DNA of 48,852 nt from contig JANQFA010000032.1 of assembly GCA_028278065.1 (NCBI GenBank), positions 1 through 48,852 of the forward strand. Reading direction: 5' to 3'. The notes beneath the pieces are model-generated. The model was not told the origin of the DNA and ran no database searches. It was given only the letters and a program-made list of their open reading frames with translations. This DNA is from Myxococcota bacterium (lineage in GTDB: Bacteria; Myxococcota_A; UBA9160; JAFDET01). Shown here piece after piece: positions 25,044 to 34,485 of this stretch. The position numbers were made by a program, and so were the translations under genes. Every line of letters starts with the position of its first letter. Position 1 is the first letter of the stretch.

Positions 25044-25844
25044 ATGGGGCCCATGTCCGATCGCGTCACCGTGAGCGTGGAGGAGGGCGTGGCCGACGTC
25101 CGCCTCAATCGGCCCGAGAAGATGAACGCCCTCGACGGGGAGCAGTTCGCCGCCCTGATCGAGGCCGGACGAAGCATCGGCGAAGACCGGGGCCTCCGCG
25201 CCGTGGTCCTGTCCGGAGAGGGCCGCGCCTTCAGCGCCGGTCTGGACATGGGCCTCTTCCAGGGAAAGGGCGAGATCCCCACCATCGAGGCCCGCGCGGA
25301 CGAGACGCCGGGCACGATCTTCCAGCGCTCGGCGACCATCTGGCAGGACGCCCCGATTCCCGTGATCGCGGCGGTGCACGGCGTGGCCTACGGGGCGGGC
25401 CTGCAGATCGCCCTGGCCGCCGACATCCGCTTCGTCGCACCGGACGCCCGCCTCTCGGTGATGGAGATCCGCTGGGGCCTGGTTCCCGATCTCGCGGTGA
25501 CCCAGACCCTGCCTCCGCTGGTGGGAATCGACGTCGCCAAGGAGCTCACCTGGACCGGGCGCATCCTCTCGGGATCGGAGGCGGCGGAGCTGGGGATCGC
25601 CACCCACGTCTCCGACGATCCCCGCGCCGACGCGCTCGCCCTGGCCCGCGACATCGCCGCGCGGTCGCCCGACGCCGTCCGGGCCGGGAAGGAGCTCTGG
25701 AGCCGCGCGCCCCGGCTGGGCCGGGTCGAGGGACTCGAGCTCGAGGCCGAGCTGCAGCGCAGGATCATCGGACGCGCGAACCAGACGGAGGCCGTCCTGT
25801 CCAACGTCGAGAAGCGCCCCCCGCGCTTCCGCGACCCGGAGTAG
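25044..25844 (+). CDS. Crotonase (enoyl-CoA hydratase) family protein
   Basis: 266 residues. Oxyanion-hole region EGRAFSAGLDMG (about 62-73) and VHGVAYGAGLQIALAADIRF. Both catalytic glutamates look present: MEIRWGLVPD holds the equivalent of Glu144 and AKELTWTG that of Glu164. GAGGGG before 25044 supports that start; a second ATG at 25053 (MSDRV) also fits the family. It probably hydrates or isomerises a CoA thioester in beta-oxidation-like chemistry. It follows the atypical crotonase and is followed after 2 bases by a STAS-like protein. Confidence 0.88.
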   Translation: MGPMSDRVTVSVEEGVADVRLNRPEKMNALDGEQFAALIEAGRSIGEDRGLRAVVLSGEGRAFSAGLDMGLFQGKGEIPTIEARADETPGTIFQRSATIWQDAPIPVIAAVHGVAYGAGLQIALAADIRFVAPDARLSVMEIRWGLVPDLAVTQTLPPLVGIDVAKELTWTGRILSGSEAAELGIATHVSDDPRADALALARDIAARSPDAVRAGKELWSRAPRLGRVEGLELEAELQRRIIGRANQTEAVLSNVEKRPPRFRDPE

Positions 25845-25846
25845 CC

Positions 25847-26236
25847 ATGGCCATCCGACCCCGCATCGACGAAGAGCGCGGACTCGTGGAGCTGGTCTTC
25901 GAAGGCGACATCTCCGAGCAGGACCTGTCCGACGCGATCGAGAAGTACGTGACCGAGGAGTACGCCACCCTGCCCCTGGGGCTCATCGACCTGACCGGTG
26001 TCGTCTCGAACGACGTTCCCAGCGAGCTCGTGCGCATCGCCGCACTGCGCGCCGCAGAGGCGGTGGACCCGAAGCTCCCCAGGGGCCGGCTCGCGATCGT
26101 GGCCACCCAGGACGAGATGTTCGGCCTCGCACGGATGTACCAGATCCTGCGCGACGACTCGCCGGTGGAGGTGCTCGTCTTCCGCGAGCGCGGCGACGCC
26201 CTGCGCTGGCTCGGTCTCCCGCCCGAAGAGGAGTGA
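25847..26236 (+). CDS. STAS/SpoIIAA-like small protein
   Basis: 129 residues beginning two bases after the crotonase stop, so probably cotranscribed. The alternating strand-helix pattern (VELVFEGDISEQDLSDAI, then LGLIDLTGVV, then GRLAIVATQ, FGLARMYQIL) matches STAS/SpoIIAA-like domains. No phosphorylatable Ser was assigned with confidence. Proteins of this type are often orphan partners of metabolic genes and their role is unknown. No signal peptide or membrane segment is seen. Confidence 0.7.
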   Translation: MAIRPRIDEERGLVELVFEGDISEQDLSDAIEKYVTEEYATLPLGLIDLTGVVSNDVPSELVRIAALRAAEAVDPKLPRGRLAIVATQDEMFGLARMYQILRDDSPVEVLVFRERGDALRWLGLPPEEE

Positions 26237-26265
26237 GGCCGGAGTCGAGCGATCCGCCAGCGCCA

Positions 26266-27711
26266 TCAGGCGACGTCGTACAGGTCGAGGTCCGCCTTGC
26301 GGGTGCGCCGCCAGTACTCGCTGGTACGGCCGGGCCAGTTGTTGGTGACCTTGCCGTCGCGCATGTACCAGGAATCCTCCACCGTGGCCCACGCCATCCG
26401 ACGCAGCCGCGTCTGGATCTCCTCGTTGTAGGCGGACTGGACCTCGGGCTTGACGTCGATGGCCCGGGCCCCGCGCTCCTCCGCCTTGCGGACGCAGTCG
26501 ACGAGGTAGCGCGCCTGGCACTCGGACATGATGAGGATCGAGTTGTGGCCGAGGTTGGTGTTGGGACCGTACAGGATGAACAGGTTGGGAAAGCCCGAGA
26601 CCGTGACGCCGAGGTAGGCCTCGGCGCCGCCGCGCCACGCCTCGTTCAGCGAGACGCCCTTGCGCCCCACGATCTCCATCGGCGCCAGGAAGTCGTTGGT
26701 CTGGAACCCGGTGGCCAGCACGATCGCGTCCACGGCGTGCTCCACCCCGTCTCGGGTCACGATCTCTGCAGGGCCGACCCGCTCGATCGGGGTGGTGATC
26801 AGGTCCACGTCGTCCCGGTTGAGCGTCTCGTAGTAGTTGTTGGTGAAGAGGACCCGCTTGGCTCCGATCGGGTAGTCGGGCACGAGCTTCTCGCGCAGCT
26901 CCGGATCGTCGATCTCCTCCGCCAGGAAGTCGAGCGTCTGCTGACGCGCCTTCTCCTGCATGCGACGGTTGTTCGCCATGAGCGGATAGAGCAGAAGCTC
27001 CCCGAAGAGCCAGATGCGCAGCCGATAGAGCCGCAGGAGGAGGGGAAGGTGGGCACCCAGCCACTTCTCGAGCTCGGTATAGTCGCGGTCGGGCTTGCGG
27101 AAGATCCAGTTGGCGCTGCGCTGGAAGACCCGCACGCGCTCGGCCAAGGGCGCGATCTCGGGAACGAACTGCACCGCGCTGGCGGCGTTTCCGATCACCC
27201 CGACGCGCCTTCCCGTCATGTCGTAGTCGTGGTTCCAGCAGGCCGAGTGGAACTTCTCACCCTGGAACGTGTCCAGCCCGGGGATGTCCGGGATGCGCGG
27301 CCGGCTGAGCTGGCCGGTGGCGCAGACGAGGTACTGGAAGGCCCGGACCGGGCCGTCGCTGGTCCGCACGCGCCAGACCGCCTCGGCCTCGTCCCAGTCC
27401 GCTCCCAGCACCTCCGTCTCGAAGCGGATGTGGGGCCGCAGCCCGAAATCGTCCACGACGTTCTCGATGTACTCGAGGATCGCGTGCTGGTGGGACCACT
27501 TGCTGGGCCAGCGGCTGTTGAGCGCGAACGAGAACGAGTAGAGCGAGGAGGCCACGTCGCACTCGGCCCCGGGGTAGGTGTTCTCCCGCCACGTGCCGCC
27601 CACCGAGGCCGCCTTCTCGTAGATCGTGAAGCGTTCGAAGCCCGCCTTCTTCAGCGCGATGGCTGCGGCCAGTCCGGAGAAGCCGGTACCGACGATGGCG
27701 ATCTCGGGCAT
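26266..27711 (-). CDS. Baeyer-Villiger/FMO-type flavin monooxygenase
   Basis: 481 residues. FAD motif GTGFSG at 8-13, GGTWRENTYPG near 38-48, and a second Rossmann motif near VIGNAASAVQF. The BVMO fingerprint is F149-x-G-x3-H-x3-W-N160: the final position is Asn where Pro or Asp is usual. It lacks the N-terminal extension of the enzyme at 13938. ATG at 27711 is preferred over a TTG two codons earlier; neither has a strong ribosome-binding site. It is probably NADPH-dependent and would oxidise ketones or heteroatoms. It converges with the STAS-like gene (29 bases) and diverges from the cytochrome gene. Confidence 0.88.
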   Translation of the reverse strand: MPEIAIVGTGFSGLAAAIALKKAGFERFTIYEKAASVGGTWRENTYPGAECDVASSLYSFSFALNSRWPSKWSHQHAILEYIENVVDDFGLRPHIRFETEVLGADWDEAEAVWRVRTSDGPVRAFQYLVCATGQLSRPRIPDIPGLDTFQGEKFHSACWNHDYDMTGRRVGVIGNAASAVQFVPEIAPLAERVRVFQRSANWIFRKPDRDYTELEKWLGAHLPLLLRLYRLRIWLFGELLLYPLMANNRRMQEKARQQTLDFLAEEIDDPELREKLVPDYPIGAKRVLFTNNYYETLNRDDVDLITTPIERVGPAEIVTRDGVEHAVDAIVLATGFQTNDFLAPMEIVGRKGVSLNEAWRGGAEAYLGVTVSGFPNLFILYGPNTNLGHNSILIMSECQARYLVDCVRKAEERGARAIDVKPEVQSAYNEEIQTRLRRMAWATVEDSWYMRDGKVTNNWPGRTSEYWRRTRKADLDLYDVA

Positions 27712-27784
27712 CTGCAAACTCTAGTGCATCCCGCGGCTCCGGTGAGTAGCATGGCGTCCGGATCGAGACTGGGGGGATCGGAGC

Positions 27785-28477
27785 TTGGAACGGAGCGCGA
27801 CGCTCGTCCTGGGAATCGCACTGGCCCTGGGAGTGGCCGGCTGCCAGTGGCTTCCCTGGGCGCGCACCCGGCCCGACCCGGCGGAGTCGGTCTCCGGGCC
27901 TCCGGTCGTCCGAGAGGACTGCGAGGTGTGTCACGTCGCTCCGGTGGCCGAGGCCTACCAGCAGAGCCTCCACCACGCCATGGGCATCCACTGCGGCCAG
28001 TGCCACATCCCGGGCGGCCATCCCGACTTCGCCCAGCCGATCCGCGACGGCAAGTGCGGCGGCTGTCACCAGGACCAGTACCAGCAGACCCTCGCCAGTC
28101 CCCACTTCAGCGGCCGCGTGAAGCTGCCGCTCGACTCGGACCGCGAGAAGCGCAAGGAGCTGCGCGCGAACGGGCACCGCGTGGCCGGGCCCGACGGGAT
28201 GCGCTTCGCCGGCGATGCCGCCTCCGGCGCCCTGGGCGGCCGCCTCTGCGTGAGCTGTCACTACGACGAGCATCGGCTCGGACGGGGCGCCGTGCAGGAG
28301 GCGAACTTCTGCATGGGCTGCCACACCGACAAGGGCACGCACTACGCCTTCGACCTGCCCGGCCCCCCCAATCGCTGCATCAACTGCCACGTGCGCGTGG
28401 GGCAGACGATCAACGGGCAGCCCACGAACACCCACGTCTTCCGCATGAGCAGCGGCGAGGAGGGGCAGAAGCCGTGA
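27785..28477 (+). CDS. Hexahaem c-type cytochrome lipoprotein
   Basis: 230 residues from a TTG start preceded by GGGGGG; no other start in this frame fits. The N-terminus is a lipoprotein signal with GVAGC (acylated Cys20). Six haem-binding CxxCH motifs lie at 46-50, 70-74, 91-95, 155-159, 176-180 and 198-202, in two groups of three. Spare histidines near the motifs (HHAMGIH, SPHFSG, EHRLG) could give bis-His ligation. It is an NrfH/DmsE/NapC-like electron carrier by haem count only, not by clear homology. Its stop overlaps the GTG start of the GMC oxidoreductase, so it is likely that enzyme's electron partner. Confidence 0.88.
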   Translation: MERSATLVLGIALALGVAGCQWLPWARTRPDPAESVSGPPVVREDCEVCHVAPVAEAYQQSLHHAMGIHCGQCHIPGGHPDFAQPIRDGKCGGCHQDQYQQTLASPHFSGRVKLPLDSDREKRKELRANGHRVAGPDGMRFAGDAASGALGGRLCVSCHYDEHRLGRGAVQEANFCMGCHTDKGTHYAFDLPGPPNRCINCHVRVGQTINGQPTNTHVFRMSSGEEGQKP

Positions 28478-30807
28478 ACGAGTCGCAGCGCCTGTTCGAC
28501 GAGGATCTTCGCCTCGCCATGACGCGCCGGAGCTTCCTCAAGTCCGTGGCGCAGGCCTCCAGCGCGGCGCTGGTGCTGACCTCGCCGATCGGCTGCGGAC
28601 ACATCGCGGGGCAGGTGGAACGGCAGCGCGAGGGGGACGCCGCCCCGATCTTCGACCCGGTCCAGCGGGCGGTCGTCCAGCGGATCATCGACGGCTTCGC
28701 ACCTCCCGACACGCCCATCCGTCGGCGCTTCGCCGAGGAGGATCCGGAGTACGACCTGGTCGGCGCCTACGCCGACTTCGCCTGGGCCCACGGCGACCAG
28801 TTCCTCAACAGCATGAAGTTCCTGGTGGACTTCCTGAACGTGCTCCCGACCTTCACGCCGACGTTCTTCACCCGGTACGGCCTGCCCACGGTGCGGCTGA
28901 GACGGCTCGGCCCCGACGACGCCAACCGCTTCTTCCTGCACCTCCGCGACAGCCCGGGCCGGGCGCTCCGCAACATCTTCACCGGCGCCAAGTTCATCGC
29001 CACCGCACCGCTCTACGGCCACGAGGAGATCGGCTGGAGCGAGATGGACTACGGGGGGCCGTGGATCCTCGATCCGTACGACCCGGACTCGGACCGCGAA
29101 CGCTCCACCAGCTACGAGCTGGCCGCCGTGACCCAGGACAACGTCTCCACCCTCGAGCGGAGCGTCGTGAAGCACAAGGACATCGCGATGCGCCTGTCGG
29201 CCGCGGAGCTGATTCCGTCGGACAAGGGCCTCGTGATCGAGACCGACGTGGTGATCGTCGGCTCGGGAGCCGGTGGCTCGTTCATCGCCTCCGAGATCGC
29301 GGCGCTCACGAACGAGCGGGTCCTGGTGCTCGAGATGGGGGACTTCGTCCATCCCACCGAGTTCGCCCAGCGCGAGATCCTGATGATGCCGCGCATCTTC
29401 CACACCGAGTTCTCGACCACCCACGTGCCCGGAACCGACATGGAGGTGCCCACCGTCTCGACGGCGGCGGTGACCGGCAAGCTGGTGGGCGGCTCGGCCA
29501 CGATCAACCACGCCCTGGCCTTCGAGCCGCCCAAGCCGGTGGTGCAGGACTGGCACGATCGCCTGGGCGCGGACCTCCAGTACGACGACCTGCGGCCCCA
29601 TCTCGACGTGATCAACGACCTGCTGCGCATCGCGCCGGTGTCCGAGGCCCAGATCTCGGGCAGCAACTGGCGCCTGCGCGAGGGCGCCCGGAAGCTGGGC
29701 ATGCCCCATCACGGCCCCTCGCGGCGCAACGCCCACGAGTGCATCGGCTGCGGCTACTGCGACCTGGGCTGCCGGTACAACCGCAAGCTGACCCCGCTCA
29801 ACATGGTGCTGCCGATCGCGGCCCGCCACGGGGCACAGGTCATTCCGAACTGCCACGTGGACGAGGTCCTGCTCGAGGAGCTTCCGGGGGACGGCGTGGC
29901 CGGGCGCACACACAGGGCCACGGGCCTGAAGGCGACCCTGACCGACCGCCGCGGCACCCGGCGGGACACCCTGACCGTGCGTGCGAAGCGCGTGGTCCTC
30001 GCCGCCGGTCCCTTCTCGTCGCCACGCATCCTGATGCGCAGCCGGCTGCCGGCGATCCGCCGGCGCAAGGGCTCGCAGCCCGCGATCGGAGAGCGCTTCT
30101 CCACGCACGGCACGATCACCTTCTATGCGGACTTCGACGAGCCCATCTTCCCGGCCAAGGCCGGCCCGCCGATGGCCTACTTCGTCAAGAAGTACGAGGT
30201 GGAGGACCAGGCCGCGGCCGATCCGGCCCGGCACCACATCAAGTACGCGCTCGAGGGGATGCTGAACCACCCGATCGCCCACGCCCAGCTGATGCCCTAC
30301 GAGTCGGCCGAGAGCTACCAGGCCTTCATGCGCCGCTTCAATCAGACCATGACCCTGGCCGTGATGTTCCGCGACAAGCCCGTGGGAAAGGTCACGCCGA
30401 AGGCCTTCGAGTATGCCCTGGCCGAGGAGGATCATCCCGGCTGGCTCGACTCGATCCAGACCGGCGCACGCCTCATGTTCGCCTCGGGCGCCAAGCGCGT
30501 CTTCTTCAACGCGCACCGCCCGCTCATCCTCAACGGACCCGACGAGATCGAGACCCAGCTCACCCTCGACCTGGTGAAGCGTCAGCTCATCCAGATCACG
30601 AGCGGCCATCCGATGGGCGGCAACGCCCTGGGCGGCGATCCCAAGCGCGACGTGGTCGACGCACGAGGCCGCTCCTGGGACGTCACCGGCCTCTACGTGG
30701 CGGACTCCTCCATCCTGCCCACCTCGCTCGGGATCAACCCCTGCCTCACCACCTACGCCCTCGGCCGCTGGATCGCCCACAACATGGTGGACGAGATCCG
30801 CGGGTGA
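28474..30807 (+). CDS. Tat-exported GMC-family oxidoreductase with Fe-S-type cysteine cluster
   Basis: 777 residues, GTG start in a GTGA overlap. A twin-arginine signal (TRRSFLK, about 17-23) and hydrophobic stretch imply folded export. Residues about 55-180 resemble the gluconate 2-dehydrogenase subunit 3 type domain. The GMC part follows: FAD motif VGSGAGG near 261-267, then CIGCGYCDLGC with four Cys at 423, 426, 429 and 433, and C-terminal GHPMGGNALG and INPCLTTYALG. Long-chain alcohol oxidases and sterol-type GMC proteins share this Cys block. The cytochrome partner suggests a dehydrogenase feeding haem rather than an oxidase. Alcohols, sterols or sugars are possible substrates. Confidence 0.88.
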   Translation: MNESQRLFDEDLRLAMTRRSFLKSVAQASSAALVLTSPIGCGHIAGQVERQREGDAAPIFDPVQRAVVQRIIDGFAPPDTPIRRRFAEEDPEYDLVGAYADFAWAHGDQFLNSMKFLVDFLNVLPTFTPTFFTRYGLPTVRLRRLGPDDANRFFLHLRDSPGRALRNIFTGAKFIATAPLYGHEEIGWSEMDYGGPWILDPYDPDSDRERSTSYELAAVTQDNVSTLERSVVKHKDIAMRLSAAELIPSDKGLVIETDVVIVGSGAGGSFIASEIAALTNERVLVLEMGDFVHPTEFAQREILMMPRIFHTEFSTTHVPGTDMEVPTVSTAAVTGKLVGGSATINHALAFEPPKPVVQDWHDRLGADLQYDDLRPHLDVINDLLRIAPVSEAQISGSNWRLREGARKLGMPHHGPSRRNAHECIGCGYCDLGCRYNRKLTPLNMVLPIAARHGAQVIPNCHVDEVLLEELPGDGVAGRTHRATGLKATLTDRRGTRRDTLTVRAKRVVLAAGPFSSPRILMRSRLPAIRRRKGSQPAIGERFSTHGTITFYADFDEPIFPAKAGPPMAYFVKKYEVEDQAAADPARHHIKYALEGMLNHPIAHAQLMPYESAESYQAFMRRFNQTMTLAVMFRDKPVGKVTPKAFEYALAEEDHPGWLDSIQTGARLMFASGAKRVFFNAHRPLILNGPDEIETQLTLDLVKRQLIQITSGHPMGGNALGGDPKRDVVDARGRSWDVTGLYVADSSILPTSLGINPCLTTYALGRWIAHNMVDEIRG

Positions 30808-30810
30808 GCC

Positions 30811-33462
30811 TCAAGCGCCCCCGTTCCCGTTGCGGGAGCTGAGCAGCGCGGGCAGCACCACCAGGGTGCAGAGCAGGGTCAGGACCACGCCGATCGTGAG
30901 GAGCTGGCCGATCGTGGCCATGCCGCGGTGGGGCGCGAACGAGAGCGTCCCGAAGCTGGCCAGGGTGGTGAGTGCGCTGTAGGTGACCGCGCGTGCGGTG
31001 CTGGTGCGCAGGAGCCGCCCGGCCTGCCCGGTCTCGGCCCGGTAGCGATGCACGAGATGGATGCTCGAGTCCACGCCCAGGCCCACCAGGAGGGGCAGCG
31101 CGATCACGTCGGCGAAGTTGAAGGGGATGCCGAGCAGCAGCGCCGCGGCCGTGGTGAGGAGCAGCGCCAGCCCGATCGTGCCGAGGGCCACGAGGGTGTC
31201 GTCGATCCGGCGCCACAGCACCCAGAGCAGGATGGCGATGGCGACGCTCGCGATGAGGAGCGCCTGCTGGAAGGAGCGCACCATCGAGCGGCCGAACTCG
31301 AGCAGATAGACCGCGTGGCCCGTGACCTCGGGCCAGACCTCGCGGACCCCGTCCACGAAGCGCGCCAGCTCCGCCGGATCCCCCACGTCGCCGGAGGGGA
31401 AGACCTCGACGCGGATGCGCTGATCCCGGCCGATCATGAGCTCGCGGAACTCGTGGGGCAGGTCTTCCAGGGCCACCGACTCGGCCGTCACGGCCCGGCG
31501 CAGGCGCTCCAGGCGCCAGCGCATCGGGCCGAGCAGCACCTCCTGGATCCTCTCGAGCTCACGCGCCGGATCCTCGGCCGCCTCGATGCGGTCGCCCAGG
31601 GCCGCAACCGCCTCCGCCATGCGCCGCCCGCGGCGCTCCAGCTCCGCGTCGTCGGTCCACTCGGCGAAGGCCGCAGCCTCCGACTCCAGGTCGCGCAGGC
31701 TGCGAAGCTGCTCCTGGAGGCTCGGGGGGCTCTCCCTGCCGGCGCGCGCGGTGGGGGCGAGGAAGCTCGCGATCCCGTCGATCACGTCGAGCTTCTCCTC
31801 CTGGTCGCCCGGAACGAGGTCGTCCGGCGTCACCGCGACCTCGACCACGTCGAGCGCCTCCACGCGGCGCGCGACCTCCCGGGCCTGGGCCCGGTCCGCG
31901 GCCAGCAGGCTCACCGTCCAGGGCGAGGTCTCGGCGCTGGCCAGCAGGTCCTCGAAGGCCTTGACGCTCTCCGTGTTGGGATCGCGCACGTGGAGCTGGT
32001 TGGGATCGAAGTGGGCCTGGGGCAGGAGCGCGAGCGCGCCCAGGCCGAGCGCCAGCGCCGCGAAGCGCACCTTCCAGGGGTGATCGACACGGAGCGCCGC
32101 CACCCGCGAGGCTCCCTGCGGCTGCGACCAGCGGACCTGCACCTTGCGAGGGGCCAGGGTCAGGAGCGCGGGCAGCAGGGTGAGACTGAAGAACAGGCTG
32201 ATGAACATGGCCGTGCCGGCCATCCAGCCCAGATCCGCAAGGCCGATGAACTCCGTCGGAACGAAGGCGAAGAAGCCGATCGCCGTGGTGACGGCGCAGA
32301 GCACGACCGAGCTGCCGACGCCCCGACCGGTCTCGGCCAGAGCCGCAAGGTGCCCGCTGTCCTCGCCGCGCAGCTCCCGGTAGCGAAGCAGCAGGTGGAT
32401 GCCGTAGTCGGCGGACAGACCGATGAACAGGATGGGAAAGGCCACGGTGATCGGATTGAGCTCGCCGATCAGCGCGGCCGCGAAGGCCAGGCTGCACGCC
32501 ATGCCCACCAGGAGCGTCACCACCGCGGCACCGATCAGCCAGGCCGAGCGCATCGCCATCCCGAGCAGGATGGAGACCAGTACGAAGGAGGCCGCCGCCA
32601 CGGCGGCCGCCTGCCCGACCAGCACCTCGTTCTCCTCGTAGGTCAGCACGAAGTCGCCGGTCAGCCGCGCGCGCACACCCCGTCCGGCCAGATCCTCCTG
32701 GTCGACGATGCGGCGCACGCGCTCCACGGCGCGGGCGGCGGGCTGGAAGGAGTCCAGGTCGAGGATCGGGCTCAGCAGGACGACCTGGCGGGTCTGCTCC
32801 TCGCGTCCGAACTCGCCGACCAGGAGCTCGCGCCAGGCATCCGCCGGACGCTCGTCGCGGTTCAGGGACTCGAGAGCCAGGGACACGCGATCGAAGAGAG
32901 GCACGGGATCGAGGCCGTCGGCGCTCCCGTCGCGGACTGCCTCGAAGAAGCGCGTCATCAGGCCGAAGACCGCGCGCAGGCTCGGGTCGCGCTGCACCTC
33001 GGCGAGGAAGGGCTGGGCCTGGGCCAGCACGTCCGCCAGATCCTCGAGCTCCTCCACCGGGAGATAGAGCAGGCCGTGCTTCTCGAAGAAGGGCCCGCCG
33101 CCCGGAACGAAGGCCGACCGGAAGACGTCCTCCTCGGCCGCCAGCCGCTCGGCCAGGGATCCGGCGGCGCGGATCGCGGCCTCCGGCGTGTCGCCGTCGA
33201 CGACCAGCAGGAGCATGTCGTCCACGAGCGGGAAGGAGCGCTCGAAGTCGCGGCGCAGTGCCATGAAGGGCACGTCGTCCGACACCATCGAGTGGATGTC
33301 CGAGTGGATCCCGAGGTAGCGGACCGCGTAGAGGGAGGCCGCGAAGGACACCAGGAGGCACGCCAGCGCCACCGGCGCCGCGTGGGCCGCCGCCCAGCCC
33401 ACCCAGCTACTGACCGCTCGCCCCAGGTGGGCCTCGAAGCGGGACTCTCGGCCGTCGGTCAA
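30811..33462 (-). CDS. MMPL/HpnN-like RND transporter
   Basis: 883 residues starting at TTG with GGAGA six bases upstream. It has the duplicated MMPL layout: TM1 (about 28-50), a large periplasmic domain (about 55-275), a TM set with GLSADYGIHLLLRY (about 345-358), a second periplasmic domain and a second TM set with GLGVDSSIHLVHRY (about 790-803). The Asp in each of these helices marks the proton path. The closest characterised group is the hopanoid transporter HpnN, which moves lipids from the inner to the outer membrane. No hopanoid synthesis genes lie nearby, so the cargo is open. It converges with the GMC gene (3 bases) and diverges from an SDR gene. Confidence 0.85.
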   Translation of the reverse strand: MTDGRESRFEAHLGRAVSSWVGWAAAHAAPVALACLLVSFAASLYAVRYLGIHSDIHSMVSDDVPFMALRRDFERSFPLVDDMLLLVVDGDTPEAAIRAAGSLAERLAAEEDVFRSAFVPGGGPFFEKHGLLYLPVEELEDLADVLAQAQPFLAEVQRDPSLRAVFGLMTRFFEAVRDGSADGLDPVPLFDRVSLALESLNRDERPADAWRELLVGEFGREEQTRQVVLLSPILDLDSFQPAARAVERVRRIVDQEDLAGRGVRARLTGDFVLTYEENEVLVGQAAAVAAASFVLVSILLGMAMRSAWLIGAAVVTLLVGMACSLAFAAALIGELNPITVAFPILFIGLSADYGIHLLLRYRELRGEDSGHLAALAETGRGVGSSVVLCAVTTAIGFFAFVPTEFIGLADLGWMAGTAMFISLFFSLTLLPALLTLAPRKVQVRWSQPQGASRVAALRVDHPWKVRFAALALGLGALALLPQAHFDPNQLHVRDPNTESVKAFEDLLASAETSPWTVSLLAADRAQAREVARRVEALDVVEVAVTPDDLVPGDQEEKLDVIDGIASFLAPTARAGRESPPSLQEQLRSLRDLESEAAAFAEWTDDAELERRGRRMAEAVAALGDRIEAAEDPARELERIQEVLLGPMRWRLERLRRAVTAESVALEDLPHEFRELMIGRDQRIRVEVFPSGDVGDPAELARFVDGVREVWPEVTGHAVYLLEFGRSMVRSFQQALLIASVAIAILLWVLWRRIDDTLVALGTIGLALLLTTAAALLLGIPFNFADVIALPLLVGLGVDSSIHLVHRYRAETGQAGRLLRTSTARAVTYSALTTLASFGTLSFAPHRGMATIGQLLTIGVVLTLLCTLVVLPALLSSRNGNGGA

Positions 33463-33573
33463 GGGAATCTCCGCAGCCGGAGCCTCTCTGCCAGCCCCGT
33501 CGCTTCGCTACATTGCAGCGGAAAGCCCCGATCCGCCAGCCGAATTCGCGGCCCGGGGTCGGAGGAGCGCCGC

Positions 33574-34458
33574 TTGCTGGATCGCCTTCGAGCCCGCCGC
33601 CACAGAGCGGCGCAGCGCTACCAGAGCCGCCTGGCCGAGGCGCTGGGCGGCCGGCGCATCGTGATCACCGGGGCGTCCTCCGGAATCGGGCGCGCCTTCG
33701 CGCTGCAGGCGGCCGCGGCCGGCGCCGAAGCCATCCTGGTGGCCCGCCGCGAGGAGCAGCTCGAACGCGTGGCCGAGGAGTTCGCGAAGCTCGGCGGTGT
33801 CGCGCACATCCAGGCTGCGGACCTCTCGGACCCGTACGCGGCGGGGCGCCTGGCCGAGACGATCCTGCGCGAGCACGGTCCCGTCGACGTGCTCGTGAAC
33901 AACGCCGGTCGCTCGATCCGGCGGCCGGTCGCGGACACCAAGCCCGAGGACTTCGGTCGACTCGTCGACGTGAACTACCTGGGACCGACCGCCCTCACCA
34001 TGAGTCTCCTCCCCGGCATGCTGGAGCGCGGCGCCGGGCACGTGATCCAGATCTCCACCATCGGCGTCCAGACGGGGGCGCCGAACTTCTCGGCGTACGT
34101 GGCCGCCAAGGCGGCCGCGGACCACTTCGCACGCACCCTGCGCCTGGAGCTGGGAGGCCGCGGCGTCCGGGTCACCACCATCCAGGTTCCGCTGGTGCGC
34201 ACGCCGATGCTGACACCCACCCGGATCTACCGCGCCTTCCCGGCTCAGAGCCTCGACCGGGCCGCACGCCGCATCGGCGAAGCCGTGATCCGACGCCCGG
34301 TGCGCATCGCACCCCGCTGGACCACGCTGATCGAGGTGATCCACGCGGTCGCTCCAGGCCTCCTGCAGTGGGTCTTCACCGTCGGCCACGAGCCCTTTCA
34401 CAAGCTGATGAAGCGGCGACTCGACCGCATGGAGCGCCGCTCGCGCGACTCCGGCTGA
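33574..34458 (+). CDS. Short-chain dehydrogenase/reductase
   Basis: 294 residues from a TTG start chosen because GGAGGAG lies six bases upstream; no ATG or GTG fits. An Arg-rich N-terminal helix precedes ITGASSGIGRA (about 34-44). NNAG lies near 110-113, catalytic Ser is in QISTIG and the YVAAK pair is near 172-176. The C-terminal extension with a hydrophobic segment (LIEVIHAVAPGLLQWVF) suggests membrane association, as in lipid-active SDRs of the DHRS7B type. The gene diverges from the HpnN-like transporter (111 bases between starts), so the two may work on the same lipid. Confidence 0.88.
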   Translation: MLDRLRARRHRAAQRYQSRLAEALGGRRIVITGASSGIGRAFALQAAAAGAEAILVARREEQLERVAEEFAKLGGVAHIQAADLSDPYAAGRLAETILREHGPVDVLVNNAGRSIRRPVADTKPEDFGRLVDVNYLGPTALTMSLLPGMLERGAGHVIQISTIGVQTGAPNFSAYVAAKAAADHFARTLRLELGGRGVRVTTIQVPLVRTPMLTPTRIYRAFPAQSLDRAARRIGEAVIRRPVRIAPRWTTLIEVIHAVAPGLLQWVFTVGHEPFHKLMKRRLDRMERRSRDSG

Positions 34459-34485
34459 CGGCGCAGCCTCACACGGCCCGACGCA

